The notes: generated by a model from the sequence alone, not told the origin. Positions 19,470 through 28,844 are shown, numbered from the stretch's first letter. The stretch: DNA of 64,000 bases from Maricurvus nonylphenolicus (GCF_042854845.1 NZ_AP031498.1:5560927-5624926), one strand, 5' to 3'. Translations and numbers: made by a program.

Positions 19470-19796
19470 CTATGCCGGCTCGACTACTCGGTCACAAGCG
19501 TAATTCATCCAATCGCATAAATCCTGCTGACAACTGACGATCTGATCAGGCACACGGTAAAACTGCAAACACTTGCCATCATCACCGTAAGGGCGAAAGG
19601 GTTCCATGCCCGCTTTTAGATAGCGGTCGCGGGTTGCGGGGGTCGTGTGAAAATAAAGCTGGTCATCGACAACCAGACCAAAGAACTGATCTTCGATATA
19701 AAGGCCGGCACCATCAAACAGACGCTGAACCCGAATAGGGCTTTCGTGAGACAGGGTGCCTACCACGCGATTTATAAAATGCTCTGATACAGCCAT
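19470..19796 (-). CDS. TfoX/Sxy N-terminal domain protein
   Basis: Protein of 108 residues consisting only of a TfoX_N domain (VQRLFDGAGLYIEDQFFGLVVDDQLYFHT, then FRPYGDDGKCLQFYRVP). Full-length TfoX/Sxy activates competence genes with CRP and has an additional C-terminal domain that is absent here, so a role in competence should not be assumed. I chose ATG at 19796, with GGGGGT 6-7 nt upstream, over the in-frame GTG one codon earlier. It is monocistronic. Confidence 0.85.
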   Translation of the reverse strand: MAVSEHFINRVVGTLSHESPIRVQRLFDGAGLYIEDQFFGLVVDDQLYFHTTPATRDRYLKAGMEPFRPYGDDGKCLQFYRVPDQIVSCQQDLCDWMNYACDRVVEPA

Positions 19797-19822
19797 CACT
19801 TACCCCCGTTTTTATTATCTAT

Positions 19823-19850
19823 GTTGTTATTAACTGTTTTTAATAACAAC
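19823..19850. terminator. AT-rich perfect hairpin
   Basis: GTTGTTATTAA (19823-19833) and TTAATAACAAC (19840-19850), an 11-bp perfect stem with loop CTGTTT. It lies between yaaA and the TfoX_N gene, in the latter's upstream region. It may be a terminator for yaaA or an operator. Confidence 0.45.
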
Positions 19851-19896
19851 GTCGGGATGAATATATGGCACCTAAAGCTACATACACTTTATCGAG

Positions 19897-19926
19897 AAGG
19901 CAAGTGGCAATACACGCCACTGCCTT
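19897..19926 (-). terminator. Hairpin after yaaA
   Basis: AAGGCA(A)GTGGC pairs with GCCACTGCCTT with one bulged base, 22 nt past the yaaA stop. There is no good U tract, so termination is only likely. Confidence 0.5.
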
Positions 19927-19947
19927 AATTTGCAAAACGGCTCGCAG

Positions 19948-20724
19948 TTATTGTTCTAATTGGCGGGTAAATACCCATTCCTTGGCGGAACTCATACCTT
20001 CATTAAAACGATAACCTTCGTAATCAAAACCCTTTATATCCTCTACATCTGTAAGTTTGTTCTTGATGATATAAGCCGCCATCAAACCTCGAGCTTTCTT
20101 GGCGTAGAAGCTAATGATTTTGTATTTATCACCTTTCCAGTCCTTAAACACCGGCGTTACCACTTCAGCATTAAGCAACTTGGGTTTGACGGATTTAAAG
20201 TACTCATTGGATGCCAGGTTAACCAGCACATCAGACTTCACTGACTTTAACTGTTTGTTCAGTGCATCGGTAATCGCCTCGCCCCAGAACTGATACAAGT
20301 CCTTGCCACGCTGGTTGGTAAACTTGGTGCCCATTTCCAGGCGGTAAGGCTGCATTAAATCCAGTGGTTTTAGTAAACCGTATAAACCAGACAAAATACG
20401 TAAATGTTTTTGCGCAAACTTAAACTCATCGGCTTTGAAGTTGTTGGCATCAAGGCCGGTATACACATCACCGTTAAAAGCCAATACTGCTTGCTTGGCA
20501 TTATCTTCGGTGAAAGGTGTAGACCACTGTTGATAACGATCGTAGTTCAACACACCCAACTTATCGCTGATGCCCATTAGGGTGGAGATATCCTGCGGCG
20601 CCAGTTCACGCAACTCGTCAATCAACTCCTGAGCGTCATCCAAGAAGTCCGGCTCACTCTTTTGTTTGGTTTTGGCCGGCGTTTCATAATCCAAATTCTT
20701 TGCAGGGGATATAACCAGTAACAT
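19948..20724 (-). CDS. yaaA: Peroxide stress protein YaaA (UPF0246)
   Basis: 258 residues, full length for the YaaA/DUF328 family. In E. coli, YaaA is OxyR-controlled and lowers intracellular free iron during peroxide stress. Family signatures: MLLVISPAKNLDYETP at the start, NGDVYTGL near residue 83, LRILSGLYGLLKPLDLMQPYRLEMGT near 105-130, and KKARGLMAAYIIK near 210. No OxyR site was recognised. It is monocistronic with a hairpin downstream. Confidence 0.95.
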   Translation of the reverse strand: MLLVISPAKNLDYETPAKTKQKSEPDFLDDAQELIDELRELAPQDISTLMGISDKLGVLNYDRYQQWSTPFTEDNAKQAVLAFNGDVYTGLDANNFKADEFKFAQKHLRILSGLYGLLKPLDLMQPYRLEMGTKFTNQRGKDLYQFWGEAITDALNKQLKSVKSDVLVNLASNEYFKSVKPKLLNAEVVTPVFKDWKGDKYKIISFYAKKARGLMAAYIIKNKLTDVEDIKGFDYEGYRFNEGMSSAKEWVFTRQLEQ

Positions 20725-20779
20725 GTGCTATCTCATTTCTTCAGTAGTTCGATGGATCTTTACAGCGAGAATCCAGGTG

Positions 20780-21259
20780 TTATTCGGGTTTTAAAATGTC
20801 TTGCCACCAGTTCAACGGGGTCTGGCCATCCTGTGGATCATAGACATTGCCGTACATCCACATGCTCTCGGCATCCATATGATCGTTAAGGATCTTTTCA
20901 ATGGCGGTAAAACCACAACTGACATGGATACTGTAAACCAGTAACCGTGGTGTTTCTGTGTCCAGCTCGCCGCCAAGCTTTTCCAGGTGTGGTGTCAATC
21001 GCTCACTCAGAGCTTCAGTATCGCCCCGGCTAAAGACACGGATACACAGATTACCCGCACGTTTTATCAGGCTAAAATTCTGCGTTCCCTGTTCCAGCTT
21101 AATGGTATCGCCGCTGGCAATACCCTTAATAAAGGCTGGCGAACGCACTAGCTGACAACTGTCATCCTCATTTACCTTGACCTGCAGTCGCTCAACAACC
21201 GGCTTGCCGTCGGGTCCGGTACCAGCAAACAATTCAATAACCTGTAATGCACTACTCAT
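20780..21259 (-). CDS. DUF4265 domain-containing protein
   Basis: Hypothetical cytosolic protein of 159 residues if it starts at the ATG at 21259 (MSSALQVIELFAG), or 171 from the upstream in-frame start at 21295. The internal start is preferred because the extra residues look non-conserved and AAAGAGAA lies about 10 nt upstream of it. DUF4265-like features are VNEDDSCQLVRSPAFIKGIASGD and the C-terminal NVYDPQDGQTPLNWWQDIL. Function unknown. It is transcribed divergently from the M48 lipoprotein gene; yaaA lies 55 nt downstream. Confidence 0.7.
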   Translation of the reverse strand: MSSALQVIELFAGTGPDGKPVVERLQVKVNEDDSCQLVRSPAFIKGIASGDTIKLEQGTQNFSLIKRAGNLCIRVFSRGDTEALSERLTPHLEKLGGELDTETPRLLVYSIHVSCGFTAIEKILNDHMDAESMWMYGNVYDPQDGQTPLNWWQDILKPE

Positions 21260-21353
21260 ACTGTTAAAATTCTCTTTAATCCTTGGGCCATTCATATTGT
21301 GTTAACAGGCCAAGGGCGATTATACGGAACAGCTTGCATAGGAGATAGATCAG

Positions 21354-22646
21354 GTGAGATTGTTAGGTTTTATAGCGGCAATTGGTTTTGCCGGGCTGAT
21401 GGGTGGTTGTTCAGTCAATCCGGTCACCGGCGAGCAGCAATTTACCTTGATGTCTGCCAGTCAGGAAGTAGCCATAGGCACGCGCCAATATGCGCCATCA
21501 CAGCAATCTCAGGGAGGACGCTACAGCGTCGATCCCGACCTTAATTTGTATGTTTCGCAAGTCGGGCACAAGCTGGCAGCTGTGAGCCAACGCCCGAATT
21601 TGCCCTACGAGTTTGTGGTACTCAATAACGATGTACCCAACGCCTGGGCGCTGCCTGGGGGCAAGATTGCCATCAACCGCGGCCTGTTAATGGAAATGGA
21701 AGATGAGGCTCAGCTGGCCTCTGTTCTCGCCCATGAAATCGTCCACGCCGCTGCACGCCACAGCGCCTCACAAATGACCCAGCAGATGTTACTTGGGCTT
21801 GGCTCCCAGTTCCTCACTATTGCCGGGAAAAATACTGGCTACGGGGATCTGATCAATACCGGTGCGCAGATGGGCTCAGCCCTTGTCTTGGCCCAGTATG
21901 GTCAAGACCATGAACTGGAATCAGACTACTACGGTATGGAATATATGGCCTTGGCAGGCTATGAACCACAAGCCGCCGTGGAATTACAGCAGACCTTTGT
22001 GCGCTTATCCGAAGGGCGACAAAGCGATTGGTTATCCGGTCTGTTTGCCAGTCATCCACCGTCACAAACCCGGGTTGTCGCCAATCAGCGTAAAGCCGAG
22101 CAGTTACCCTCAGGTAAGCGCAATCGCGCCACTTACCAGCGTGCTATTGCCCAGATAAAACGCGATGCCGGCGCCTATAAAACCCATCAAGAAGCCATCA
22201 AGGCCGCCAACGACAAAGATGTCGACCGCGCCCTGTCACTGGTACAGCAGGCTATAAACAAGCAACCCAAAGAACATTTATTCTGGGTGACCAAAGGCCA
22301 GCTGCATATGAACAAGAATCACTTTAAATCCGCCAGTACCGCCTTTAGTAAAGCGATCAGCCTTGATCCGGAGTACTTTATGTCATATCTGGGGCGGGGG
22401 TTAAGTGCCAAGGAACTGGGCCGCACGGAAACCGCCACACAGGATCTACAACAGAGTCTGACGCTACTGCCAACGCAAATGGCTAGCTTTCATCTGGGTG
22501 AATTGATGGAAGGGCAGGGTGACTACCGCAGTGCGGTGGAATACTACAACAAGGCCACGCAGGGTGGTGGCGAGCTAGGCCAGAAGGCGGCCAAGCGGAT
22601 ACAAGATATTATGCAGCCCCAGCAAAATAAGCAGCAGAATCGATAA
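21354..22646 (+). CDS. M48 family zinc metalloprotease lipoprotein with TPR domain (BepA/LoiP-like)
   Basis: 430-residue envelope protease probably acting in outer-membrane protein quality control. The start is GTG at 21354 with AGGAGA 8 nt upstream. A lipobox LMGGC at residues 15-19 gives a lipidated Cys, followed by NPVTGEQQF, typical of this group. The M48 domain covers about residues 50-240 with the zinc motif HEIVH near residue 127 and the third-ligand region ELESDYYGMEY. C-terminal TPR repeats span about 285-420 (for example FKSASTAFSKAISLDPEYF). E. coli BepA has the same M48-TPR order but is soluble periplasmic; the lipid anchor here is LoiP-like. Confidence 0.9.
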   Translation: MRLLGFIAAIGFAGLMGGCSVNPVTGEQQFTLMSASQEVAIGTRQYAPSQQSQGGRYSVDPDLNLYVSQVGHKLAAVSQRPNLPYEFVVLNNDVPNAWALPGGKIAINRGLLMEMEDEAQLASVLAHEIVHAAARHSASQMTQQMLLGLGSQFLTIAGKNTGYGDLINTGAQMGSALVLAQYGQDHELESDYYGMEYMALAGYEPQAAVELQQTFVRLSEGRQSDWLSGLFASHPPSQTRVVANQRKAEQLPSGKRNRATYQRAIAQIKRDAGAYKTHQEAIKAANDKDVDRALSLVQQAINKQPKEHLFWVTKGQLHMNKNHFKSASTAFSKAISLDPEYFMSYLGRGLSAKELGRTETATQDLQQSLTLLPTQMASFHLGELMEGQGDYRSAVEYYNKATQGGGELGQKAAKRIQDIMQPQQNKQQNR

Positions 22647-22661
22647 GGGAAGATACAGCCG

Positions 22662-22901
22662 CTAGCGGTGACGGCAGATATAGCTGCCTATCTCTTCCTT
22701 ACGACGTTCACACTCACGGCGTAGGTTTTCACAGGCTTGCGCCTTTCCGGGGGCAGTGGGTTTACGATCCAGGCAATAGCCGTAGCGCTCAGCCAATTCA
22801 TGATCACTTAGCTGACGAATTTTCGAACCACGTCCATCACAGGCCACTAATAACAAGGCCATTACCAACGACAGACACATTACACCCCAGGGTTTTAACA
22901 T
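22662..22901 (-). CDS. Small putative lipoprotein
   Basis: 79 residues. A signal peptide with lipobox LLVAC ends at Cys21. The mature part is short, charged and Cys-containing (YGYCLDRKPTAPGKAQACE, then RECERRKEEIGSYICRHR), with four further cysteines that could form disulfides in the periplasm. I do not recognise the family. It converges on the M48 lipoprotein gene with a 15-bp gap. Confidence 0.65.
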   Translation of the reverse strand: MLKPWGVMCLSLVMALLLVACDGRGSKIRQLSDHELAERYGYCLDRKPTAPGKAQACENLRRECERRKEEIGSYICRHR

Positions 22902-23023
22902 ACGGCTTTTAAACGCTCTTTTATTCTTTAATACGGAAGGCAGTTACGTCGAATCTGCGCTGGGCAAGCATACGCGAGATTGTCAGGTGATTGAAGTGAT
23001 GTGTTAAGGCTGTTTGTGAGGCG

Positions 23024-23056
23024 CTTGTTCCTGCCCCTTTATGGGGCAGGAACAAG
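23024..23056 (-). terminator. Strong 14-bp hairpin after phoU
   Basis: CTTGTTCCTGCCCC (23024-23037), loop TTTAT, GGGGCAGGAACAAG (23043-23056), a perfect stem 12 nt past the phoU stop. No U tract follows on the minus strand, so it may protect the 3' end or work with Rho rather than terminate by itself. Confidence 0.65.
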
Positions 23057-23068
23057 AAAAGGCAACGA

Positions 23069-23785
23069 TCAGGATTCGTGTAACTGGCGCTCGATTTCCT
23101 TGACGCTGGTGTGGCGAACATCCAGGCCACGCACCAGGTAAATAGTGTGCTCGGCGATATTGCGGGCGTGATCACCAATACGCTCCAGGGCACGCAGGGC
23201 CCACATAATGTTCATCACGCGGCTGATTGAGCGCGGATCTTCCATCATATAGGTGGCCATTTCACGCATGGCACTCTTGTATTCCTGGTCAACCTTGTTG
23301 TCTTCCTTAGCCACTTCCAGTGCGGTTTCCACGTCAAAACGGGCAAAGGCGTCCAGGGTAGAGTTAACCATCTTCTGAACGATGGAACCGATATGGCGCA
23401 GCTCGACATAACCGCGTGGAGCGCCACCGTCTTCGTTCAAAGAGATAGCCATCTTGGCAATCTTCTGTGCCTCATCACCCATACGCTCCAGGTCGCGGGT
23501 GATCTTGGCTACCGCGAGAACCATACGCAGGTCTGAGGCTGCTGGCTGGCGACGGGCCAGTACCATGGTGCAGTTCTCATCCAGGTTGACTTCACGCTCA
23601 TCAACGTCGTCTTCAACAACGATAACACGCTCAGCCAGATCGCCGTCGGCGTTTTCAATAGCTTTAACCGCATCAACAATCTGCTGCTCAACCACACCGC
23701 CCATTTCCAGCAGTTGGGTTTTTAAGTCTTCCAGGTCGGCATTAAACTGCTGGGAGATATGCTGATCTAAATGTAAATTATCCAT
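23069..23785 (-). CDS. phoU: Phosphate signalling and transport regulator PhoU
   Basis: 238-residue helical protein linking the Pst transporter to PhoR and keeping the Pho regulon off when phosphate is abundant. Both three-helix PhoU repeats are present, with metal-cluster motif regions EVNLDENC...ASDLRMVLAVAKITRDLERMGDEA and MWALRALERIGDHARNIAEH. AGGAGAG lies just upstream of the ATG. It is the last gene of pst, 22 nt after pstB. Confidence 0.97.
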   Translation of the reverse strand: MDNLHLDQHISQQFNADLEDLKTQLLEMGGVVEQQIVDAVKAIENADGDLAERVIVVEDDVDEREVNLDENCTMVLARRQPAASDLRMVLAVAKITRDLERMGDEAQKIAKMAISLNEDGGAPRGYVELRHIGSIVQKMVNSTLDAFARFDVETALEVAKEDNKVDQEYKSAMREMATYMMEDPRSISRVMNIMWALRALERIGDHARNIAEHTIYLVRGLDVRHTSVKEIERQLHES

Positions 23786-23807
23786 TTGTTCTCTCCTTTC
23801 TCCTCAA

Positions 23808-24683
23808 TTAACCAAAACGACCGGTGATGTAAGCTTCGGTAAGCTCGTGATCTGGATTGGTAAATACCTTCTCAGTATCGTTCACTTCGATCAGTTTGCC
23901 CATATGGAAATAGGCTGTGCGGTTAGAAACACGTGCCGCCTGCTGCATGGAGTGAGTAACAATGGCGATGGTGTAGTTTTCGCTCAACTCAGCGATCAGC
24001 TCTTCAATTTTGGCTGTCGCAATGGGGTCCAATGCAGAGCAGGGTTCATCCATCAGGATTACTTCTGGGCTTACGGCAATGGTACGGGCAATACAGAGGC
24101 GCTGCTGCTGACCACCGGACAAACCAGTGCCCGGTGCGTGCAAACGATCTTTTACTTCATTCCACAAACCGGCTTTTTGCAGGCTGGTTTCAACGATTTC
24201 ATCCAGCTCGGTACGACGCATGGCCAGGCCATGGATACGCGGGCCGTAGGCAACGTTATCGTAAATGGATTTCGGGAAGGGGTTTGGCTTCTGGAATACC
24301 ATACCGACGCGGGCACGCAGAGGCACAACATCCAGTTTTGGATCGTAGATATCCTGACCTTCCAGCTGCAATGAACCGTCAATACGACAGATATCAATGG
24401 TGTCGTTCATGCGGTTTAAGCAGCGCAGGAAAGTCGACTTACCACAACCGGATGGACCAATCATGGCAACGACTTCGTTTTTGCCGATATCCAGGCTGAC
24501 ATCAAAGATAGCCTGCTTGTCAGCGTAATGTACGTTGACATTACGCATGGACATTTTGGGGTTGTCCGCAAAAGGTACACCAACGGTTTGGGCACCAGTC
24601 ATATCTTGATCAATCACAGGCTCATCTCGTACGTTTGATTTGCTATCTACTGTAGTCTGTTTTTCAGCTATCGCTTCCATCAT
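23808..24683 (-). CDS. pstB: Phosphate ABC transporter ATPase PstB
   Basis: 291-residue ATPase energising phosphate import. Walker A GPSGCGKST is at about residues 76-84, Q-loop in VFQKPNPFP, signature LSGGQQQR near 188, Walker B VILMDEP and switch His in VTHSM. An N-terminal extension of about 40 residues, rich in D/T/V, is longer than in E. coli PstB (257 residues). It sits between pstA and phoU with gaps of about 20 nt. Confidence 0.97.
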   Translation of the reverse strand: MMEAIAEKQTTVDSKSNVRDEPVIDQDMTGAQTVGVPFADNPKMSMRNVNVHYADKQAIFDVSLDIGKNEVVAMIGPSGCGKSTFLRCLNRMNDTIDICRIDGSLQLEGQDIYDPKLDVVPLRARVGMVFQKPNPFPKSIYDNVAYGPRIHGLAMRRTELDEIVETSLQKAGLWNEVKDRLHAPGTGLSGGQQQRLCIARTIAVSPEVILMDEPCSALDPIATAKIEELIAELSENYTIAIVTHSMQQAARVSNRTAYFHMGKLIEVNDTEKVFTNPDHELTEAYITGRFG

Positions 24684-24702
24684 AAAAACCTCTTTCTACT
24701 TT

Positions 24703-26025
24703 CTACCAGCGGCGCTCAAGGCGCTTACGCAGCCAAACCGCCAGAGTATTCATGGCTATCAGGAAGGCCAACAACACCATAATCGCTGCGGAAGTCCGCT
24801 CAACAAAGGCGCGTTCGGGGCTGTCAGACCAAAGGAAAATTTGTACCGGCAGGGCAGTGGCCGGGTCGGTAACGCCACCGGGAATATCTACAATAAAGGC
24901 CACCATACCAATCATCAGCAGCGGCGCGGTTTCACCCAACGCCTGGGCGAAACCAATAATAGCGCCAGTCAGCATACCCGGCATGGCTAGTGGTAATACA
25001 TGGTGCAGTACCACCTGCATCTTAGACGCACCAATACCCATTGCCGCTTCGCGGATCGAAGGTGGTACGGCCTTAATCGCTGCACGACTGGAAATAATGA
25101 TGGTCGGCAGGGTCATCAGGGTTAATACAAAACCACCCACCAGCGGAATCGAGCGGTGCATCTCGAAGAAGCCAATAAAGATCGCCAAACCCAGCAGACC
25201 GAAAATAATTGACGGTACCGCAGCCAGGTTGTTGATGTTCACTTCAATAAAATCGGTGAACTTGTTTTTCGGTGCGTATTCTTCCAGGTAAATCGCTGCA
25301 GCGACACCAATCGGGAAAGACAGCACAATGGTCACCAACAGGGTAAACAGTGAGCCCATAATGGCGCCGTGAATACCCGCCTGTTCTGGCTCACGGGAAT
25401 CACCAGCGGTAAAGAAGGTGGTGTTGAAGCTCTTCTTAATTTGATCTTCTTCGATCAAGCTTGCAATCCAAGATTGCTGCTTCTCGCTCATACGACCGGT
25501 AAACGCATCGCCATCACCCAGGGTTTTGTAATAGGTGTCGATATCGTCATCGGCCAACAACCAAACACCCATCTTCTGGTTCAGCAGGGAAGGATCTGAT
25601 TCCAGCATACCGCGCAGGGTAAAACCGGCACCATTACTGACGACAGAATAGAGCTTGCGCTTATCGCGGCGCCCCTTAACCTCAGGGAAACGCTCACGCA
25701 GGGCTTTTTTAATCACCCCTTGATAATCGGCTGCCGCTACCTGATTGGCATCATTGATATCACTGATGTCCAGCTGTTCTGCGGACAGATCAATATCCAG
25801 GTACACCTCGGTTTGCATAAAAGCGGTGTGACCCTTGCCAATAATATCGGTAAACAACACCACCAAGCAGGCCAAACCAAACAGGATGGAGGCGATACCA
25901 TAGGCGCGGAAGCGCTTCTCGGCACGGTAGCGCTTGGCCAGGTTCTTGTTAACCAGCTCGATCGTTGAAGGTTTCGATGAGCCGTTTTCGTGTTTCACTT
26001 CGTTTTGCATGGACTTATCACTCAT
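24703..26025 (-). CDS. pstA: Phosphate ABC transporter permease PstA, long form
   Basis: 440 residues, about 145 more than E. coli PstA. TM1 is at about 43-65. A periplasmic domain of about 140 residues follows (about 70-210), probably the DUF3333-type extension found in many proteobacterial PstA proteins. The BPD permease core covers about 225-430 with the coupling EAA loop REAAMGIGASKMQVVLHHVLP. It starts 6 nt after pstC. The hydrophilic N-terminus (KHENGSSKPS) is cytosolic. Confidence 0.95.
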   Translation of the reverse strand: MSDKSMQNEVKHENGSSKPSTIELVNKNLAKRYRAEKRFRAYGIASILFGLACLVVLFTDIIGKGHTAFMQTEVYLDIDLSAEQLDISDINDANQVAAADYQGVIKKALRERFPEVKGRRDKRKLYSVVSNGAGFTLRGMLESDPSLLNQKMGVWLLADDDIDTYYKTLGDGDAFTGRMSEKQQSWIASLIEEDQIKKSFNTTFFTAGDSREPEQAGIHGAIMGSLFTLLVTIVLSFPIGVAAAIYLEEYAPKNKFTDFIEVNINNLAAVPSIIFGLLGLAIFIGFFEMHRSIPLVGGFVLTLMTLPTIIISSRAAIKAVPPSIREAAMGIGASKMQVVLHHVLPLAMPGMLTGAIIGFAQALGETAPLLMIGMVAFIVDIPGGVTDPATALPVQIFLWSDSPERAFVERTSAAIMVLLAFLIAMNTLAVWLRKRLERRW

Positions 26026-26031
26026 CTCAAC

Positions 26032-27417
26032 TTATTCGTACTGCTCACGGTATTTTCTCACTACATGCAGAGCCACGTAGTTCAACGCCAGGGTAACGAC
26101 GAACAGCATCAAGCCCAGAGCAAAGGCCGACAGGGTTTTCGGACTGTTGAACTCCTGGTCACCTACCAACAGGGTTACGATCTGTACGGTAACCGTGGTC
26201 ACCGATTCCATGGGGTTGAAGGTCAGGTGAGCTGCAAGACCCGCTGCCATAACCACAATCATGGTTTCACCAATTGCACGTGACACCGCCAGTAACACAC
26301 CACCGACAATACCGGGCAGGGCTGCAGGGATAACCACTTGTTTAATGGTTTCAGATTGGGTTGCACCTAAACCAAAAGAACCATCTCGCAAGGACTGAGG
26401 CACAGCGTTGATAACATCATCGGACAGAGAAGATACGAACGGGATAATCATAATCCCCATCACCAGACCAGCTGCCAGAGCACTCTCGGAGGAGATATCC
26501 AAACCAACCAGGCCGCCACTGTCGCGAATAAACGGGGCAACCGTCAGAGCTGCGAAGAAACCGTACACAACAGTTGGGATACCGGCGAGAACTTCCAGCA
26601 TCGGCTTAACTGCGCTGCGTACTTTAGTATTGGCATACTCAGACAGGTAGATCGCTGCCATCAGACCAGCAGGTACGGCAACCGTCATAGCAATCAGGGA
26701 GATCAGGATGGTACCGACAAACAACGGCACAGCACCAAAAGCACCGGAACCACCCACCTGGTCAGCGCGGATAGCCATTTGCGGGCTCCACTCAAGGCCA
26801 AACAGGAAGTCAGTAATAGGCACACTCTGGAAGAAGCGGATAGATTCGAACAGTACCGATAAAACAATACCCACCGTGGTAAAGATGGCGATACAGGAAC
26901 AGGCCAGCAGAATGACCTTAAAGGAGGCTTCAACTTTCGTACGTGCACGCTGTTCTGGTTTGATGCGAATCCAGGCAGCCAGGGCGGCAATCATGCCGAC
27001 ACTGATAACGGCAACGGTCATGGCCATACGACTGCCTTGTTGCAGGCTGATCAAGCGCTCTGCTGCTTGCGTCATATAAGGCTCAACCTCACCGACAGTA
27101 TTTCCAGCCGCCAGGTTGCTAACAATATTGATCACCAGGCCTAACTCAGCAGATGGCATATCGCGTACGGCTTCAGGCATTTCCTGAATAACCAATTGGC
27201 TGATAATGACATCATCAAACACCAGCCAACCGGCCAGCAGCACCAGGCTGGGGATACCACACCATAGGGCTGTCAGAGTGCCATAGTAAAACGGCAGCGA
27301 ATTTAAATTGCGCACACCGCTGGGGCCGCCAGCCAAGCCGATAGATCGGCCACGGCCAAATACATAGGCCACGACAATCAACAGCGCTGTAACCGCCAAG
27401 AGCGTTGATGTATCCAT
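26032..27417 (-). CDS. pstC: Phosphate ABC transporter permease PstC, long form
   Basis: 461 residues versus about 319 in E. coli. N-terminal TM segments at about 5-22 and 45-70 flank periplasmic sequence, and another TM lies near 140. The BPD permease domain spans about 235-455 with the EAA loop RDGSFGLGATQSETIKQVVIP. The long forms of PstC and PstA occur together, as expected for co-evolved partners. It is separated from pstS by 254 bp with terminator-like hairpins, so expression below pstS is probably reduced. Confidence 0.95.
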   Translation of the reverse strand: MDTSTLLAVTALLIVVAYVFGRGRSIGLAGGPSGVRNLNSLPFYYGTLTALWCGIPSLVLLAGWLVFDDVIISQLVIQEMPEAVRDMPSAELGLVINIVSNLAAGNTVGEVEPYMTQAAERLISLQQGSRMAMTVAVISVGMIAALAAWIRIKPEQRARTKVEASFKVILLACSCIAIFTTVGIVLSVLFESIRFFQSVPITDFLFGLEWSPQMAIRADQVGGSGAFGAVPLFVGTILISLIAMTVAVPAGLMAAIYLSEYANTKVRSAVKPMLEVLAGIPTVVYGFFAALTVAPFIRDSGGLVGLDISSESALAAGLVMGIMIIPFVSSLSDDVINAVPQSLRDGSFGLGATQSETIKQVVIPAALPGIVGGVLLAVSRAIGETMIVVMAAGLAAHLTFNPMESVTTVTVQIVTLLVGDQEFNSPKTLSAFALGLMLFVVTLALNYVALHVVRKYREQYE

Positions 27418-27583
27418 AAAAGAATGCCTTCCTGAAATACTTACGGGTTAAATCAAAAACTGTGGTTCTGGTAATTCACTGGGCACTTAGGCTGCACCAA
27501 CAAAGTGCAATGAATTAGCAGAACAACACTTCAGATATATGACGATCCCAAGTTTCTTTTTTTAAAAAAGGGCCTTTCGTAAA

Positions 27584-27639
27584 AATAGCCCGGCAGTTTC
27601 CTGTCGGGCTATTTGAATACCCATGATTAAATCATGGGT
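27584..27639 (-). terminator. Tandem hairpins between pstS and pstC
   Basis: Promoter-proximal on the minus strand is ACCCATGAT-TAA-ATCATGGGT (27619-27639). Next is AATAGCCCGGCAG / CTGTCGGGCTATT (27584-27613) with a TTTC loop, followed on the minus strand by TTTTT. The second is a good intrinsic terminator. Partial readthrough would give more PstS than membrane subunits. Confidence 0.8.
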
Positions 27640-27671
27640 ACTGCGTTTGCATCTGGGCGGGTATTGTACCC

Positions 27672-28760
27672 TTACAGCTGCAAGTTTTTCATAGTTTTTA
27701 CATCACCGGCTACACGAGCACGCTCGCCTTCACCCAGAGGGATCATGCCTTTCTCGGTCAGGTAACCTTCTTCACCGAAAGCTTTGTTGCTGGTGAACTC
27801 GGTCAGGTACTCTTTCATGCCTGGGATAACACCAACGTGAGCTTTCTTCACGTAGAAGTACAGCGGACGAGATACAGGGTAAGAACCGTCAGCGATAGAT
27901 TCGAAAGTAGGCTCTTTGCCGTCTACGATAGAACCTTGGATCTGGTCAGCGTTCTGATCCAGGAAGCTGAAACCGAATACGCCCAGAGCGTTAGGGTTAG
28001 CGTTCAGCTTCTGAACGATCAGGTTATCGTTCTCACCAGCTTCGATGTAAGGACCATCTTCACGAACAGTGTGACAGATAGACTTGTACTTTTTCTTCAG
28101 GCTCTTGGCCAACTTCTTGTCACCAGCTTTCTTGGCAGCTTTGGAGTCTTTCTTGATCTGCTTGATCCAGTCAAACTTCTTACAACCACCTTCCATTGCC
28201 AGCTCAGCGAAAGCGTCACGGGTACCGGAAGTAGGAGGAGGGCCCAGAACTTCGATTTTCTTGTTAGGCAGAGCTGGGTTTACATCTTTCCAGGTCTTGT
28301 ATGGGTTATCGATCAGCTTCTCAGAACCGTCTTTAGCTGGAACTTGCTTGGCCAGAGCCAGGAAGATGTCCTTACGGGTCAGCTGCATAATTTCAGCTTT
28401 CTTGGCGTTACCGATAACGATACCGTCGTAACCGATCAGAACTTCAACGATGTCGTTAACACCATTGCTTTCACACAGCTTAACTTCAGAAGACTTGATG
28501 CGACGAGAAGCGTTAGTGATGTCTGGGTGCTGAACACCAACACCTTGACAGAACAGCTTCAGACCACCGCCAGAACCGGTAGACTCAACTTTAGGCGTCT
28601 TGTAGTTGGTAGACTTACCGAAACGCTCAGCAACAACAGTAGCGAAAGGGTATACAGTGGAAGAACCAACGATGCTGATGTAGTCACGAGCGGCGCTCGC
28701 AAATTGTGCAGTCATAGCTGTGGTAGCAGCTACGGTTGCGATTAACAGAGTCTTTTTCAT
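27672..28760 (-). CDS. pstS: Periplasmic phosphate-binding protein PstS
   Basis: 362 residues. Signal peptide 1-23 ends FASAA. The mature N-terminus carries the phosphate-binding loop ISIVGSSTVYPF and later TGSGGG, ITNASR and the PPPTSGTRDAFAE loop. A lysine-rich insertion of about 30 residues (about 195-225, including KAAKKAGDKKLAKSLKKKYK) is unlike E. coli PstS. AGGAGA lies 5 nt before the ATG. The upstream region has tandem Pho boxes. It is the first gene of pstSCAB-phoU. Confidence 0.96.
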   Translation of the reverse strand: MKKTLLIATVAATTAMTAQFASAARDYISIVGSSTVYPFATVVAERFGKSTNYKTPKVESTGSGGGLKLFCQGVGVQHPDITNASRRIKSSEVKLCESNGVNDIVEVLIGYDGIVIGNAKKAEIMQLTRKDIFLALAKQVPAKDGSEKLIDNPYKTWKDVNPALPNKKIEVLGPPPTSGTRDAFAELAMEGGCKKFDWIKQIKKDSKAAKKAGDKKLAKSLKKKYKSICHTVREDGPYIEAGENDNLIVQKLNANPNALGVFGFSFLDQNADQIQGSIVDGKEPTFESIADGSYPVSRPLYFYVKKAHVGVIPGMKEYLTEFTSNKAFGEEGYLTEKGMIPLGEGERARVAGDVKTMKNLQL

Positions 28761-28844
28761 GATATCTCCTAAGGGATGTCGCTCAATTTCACAGAACTCT
28801 CTATGGAAGTAATCTGTGTTGATGTATGTGTCTAACCGTGCGAA

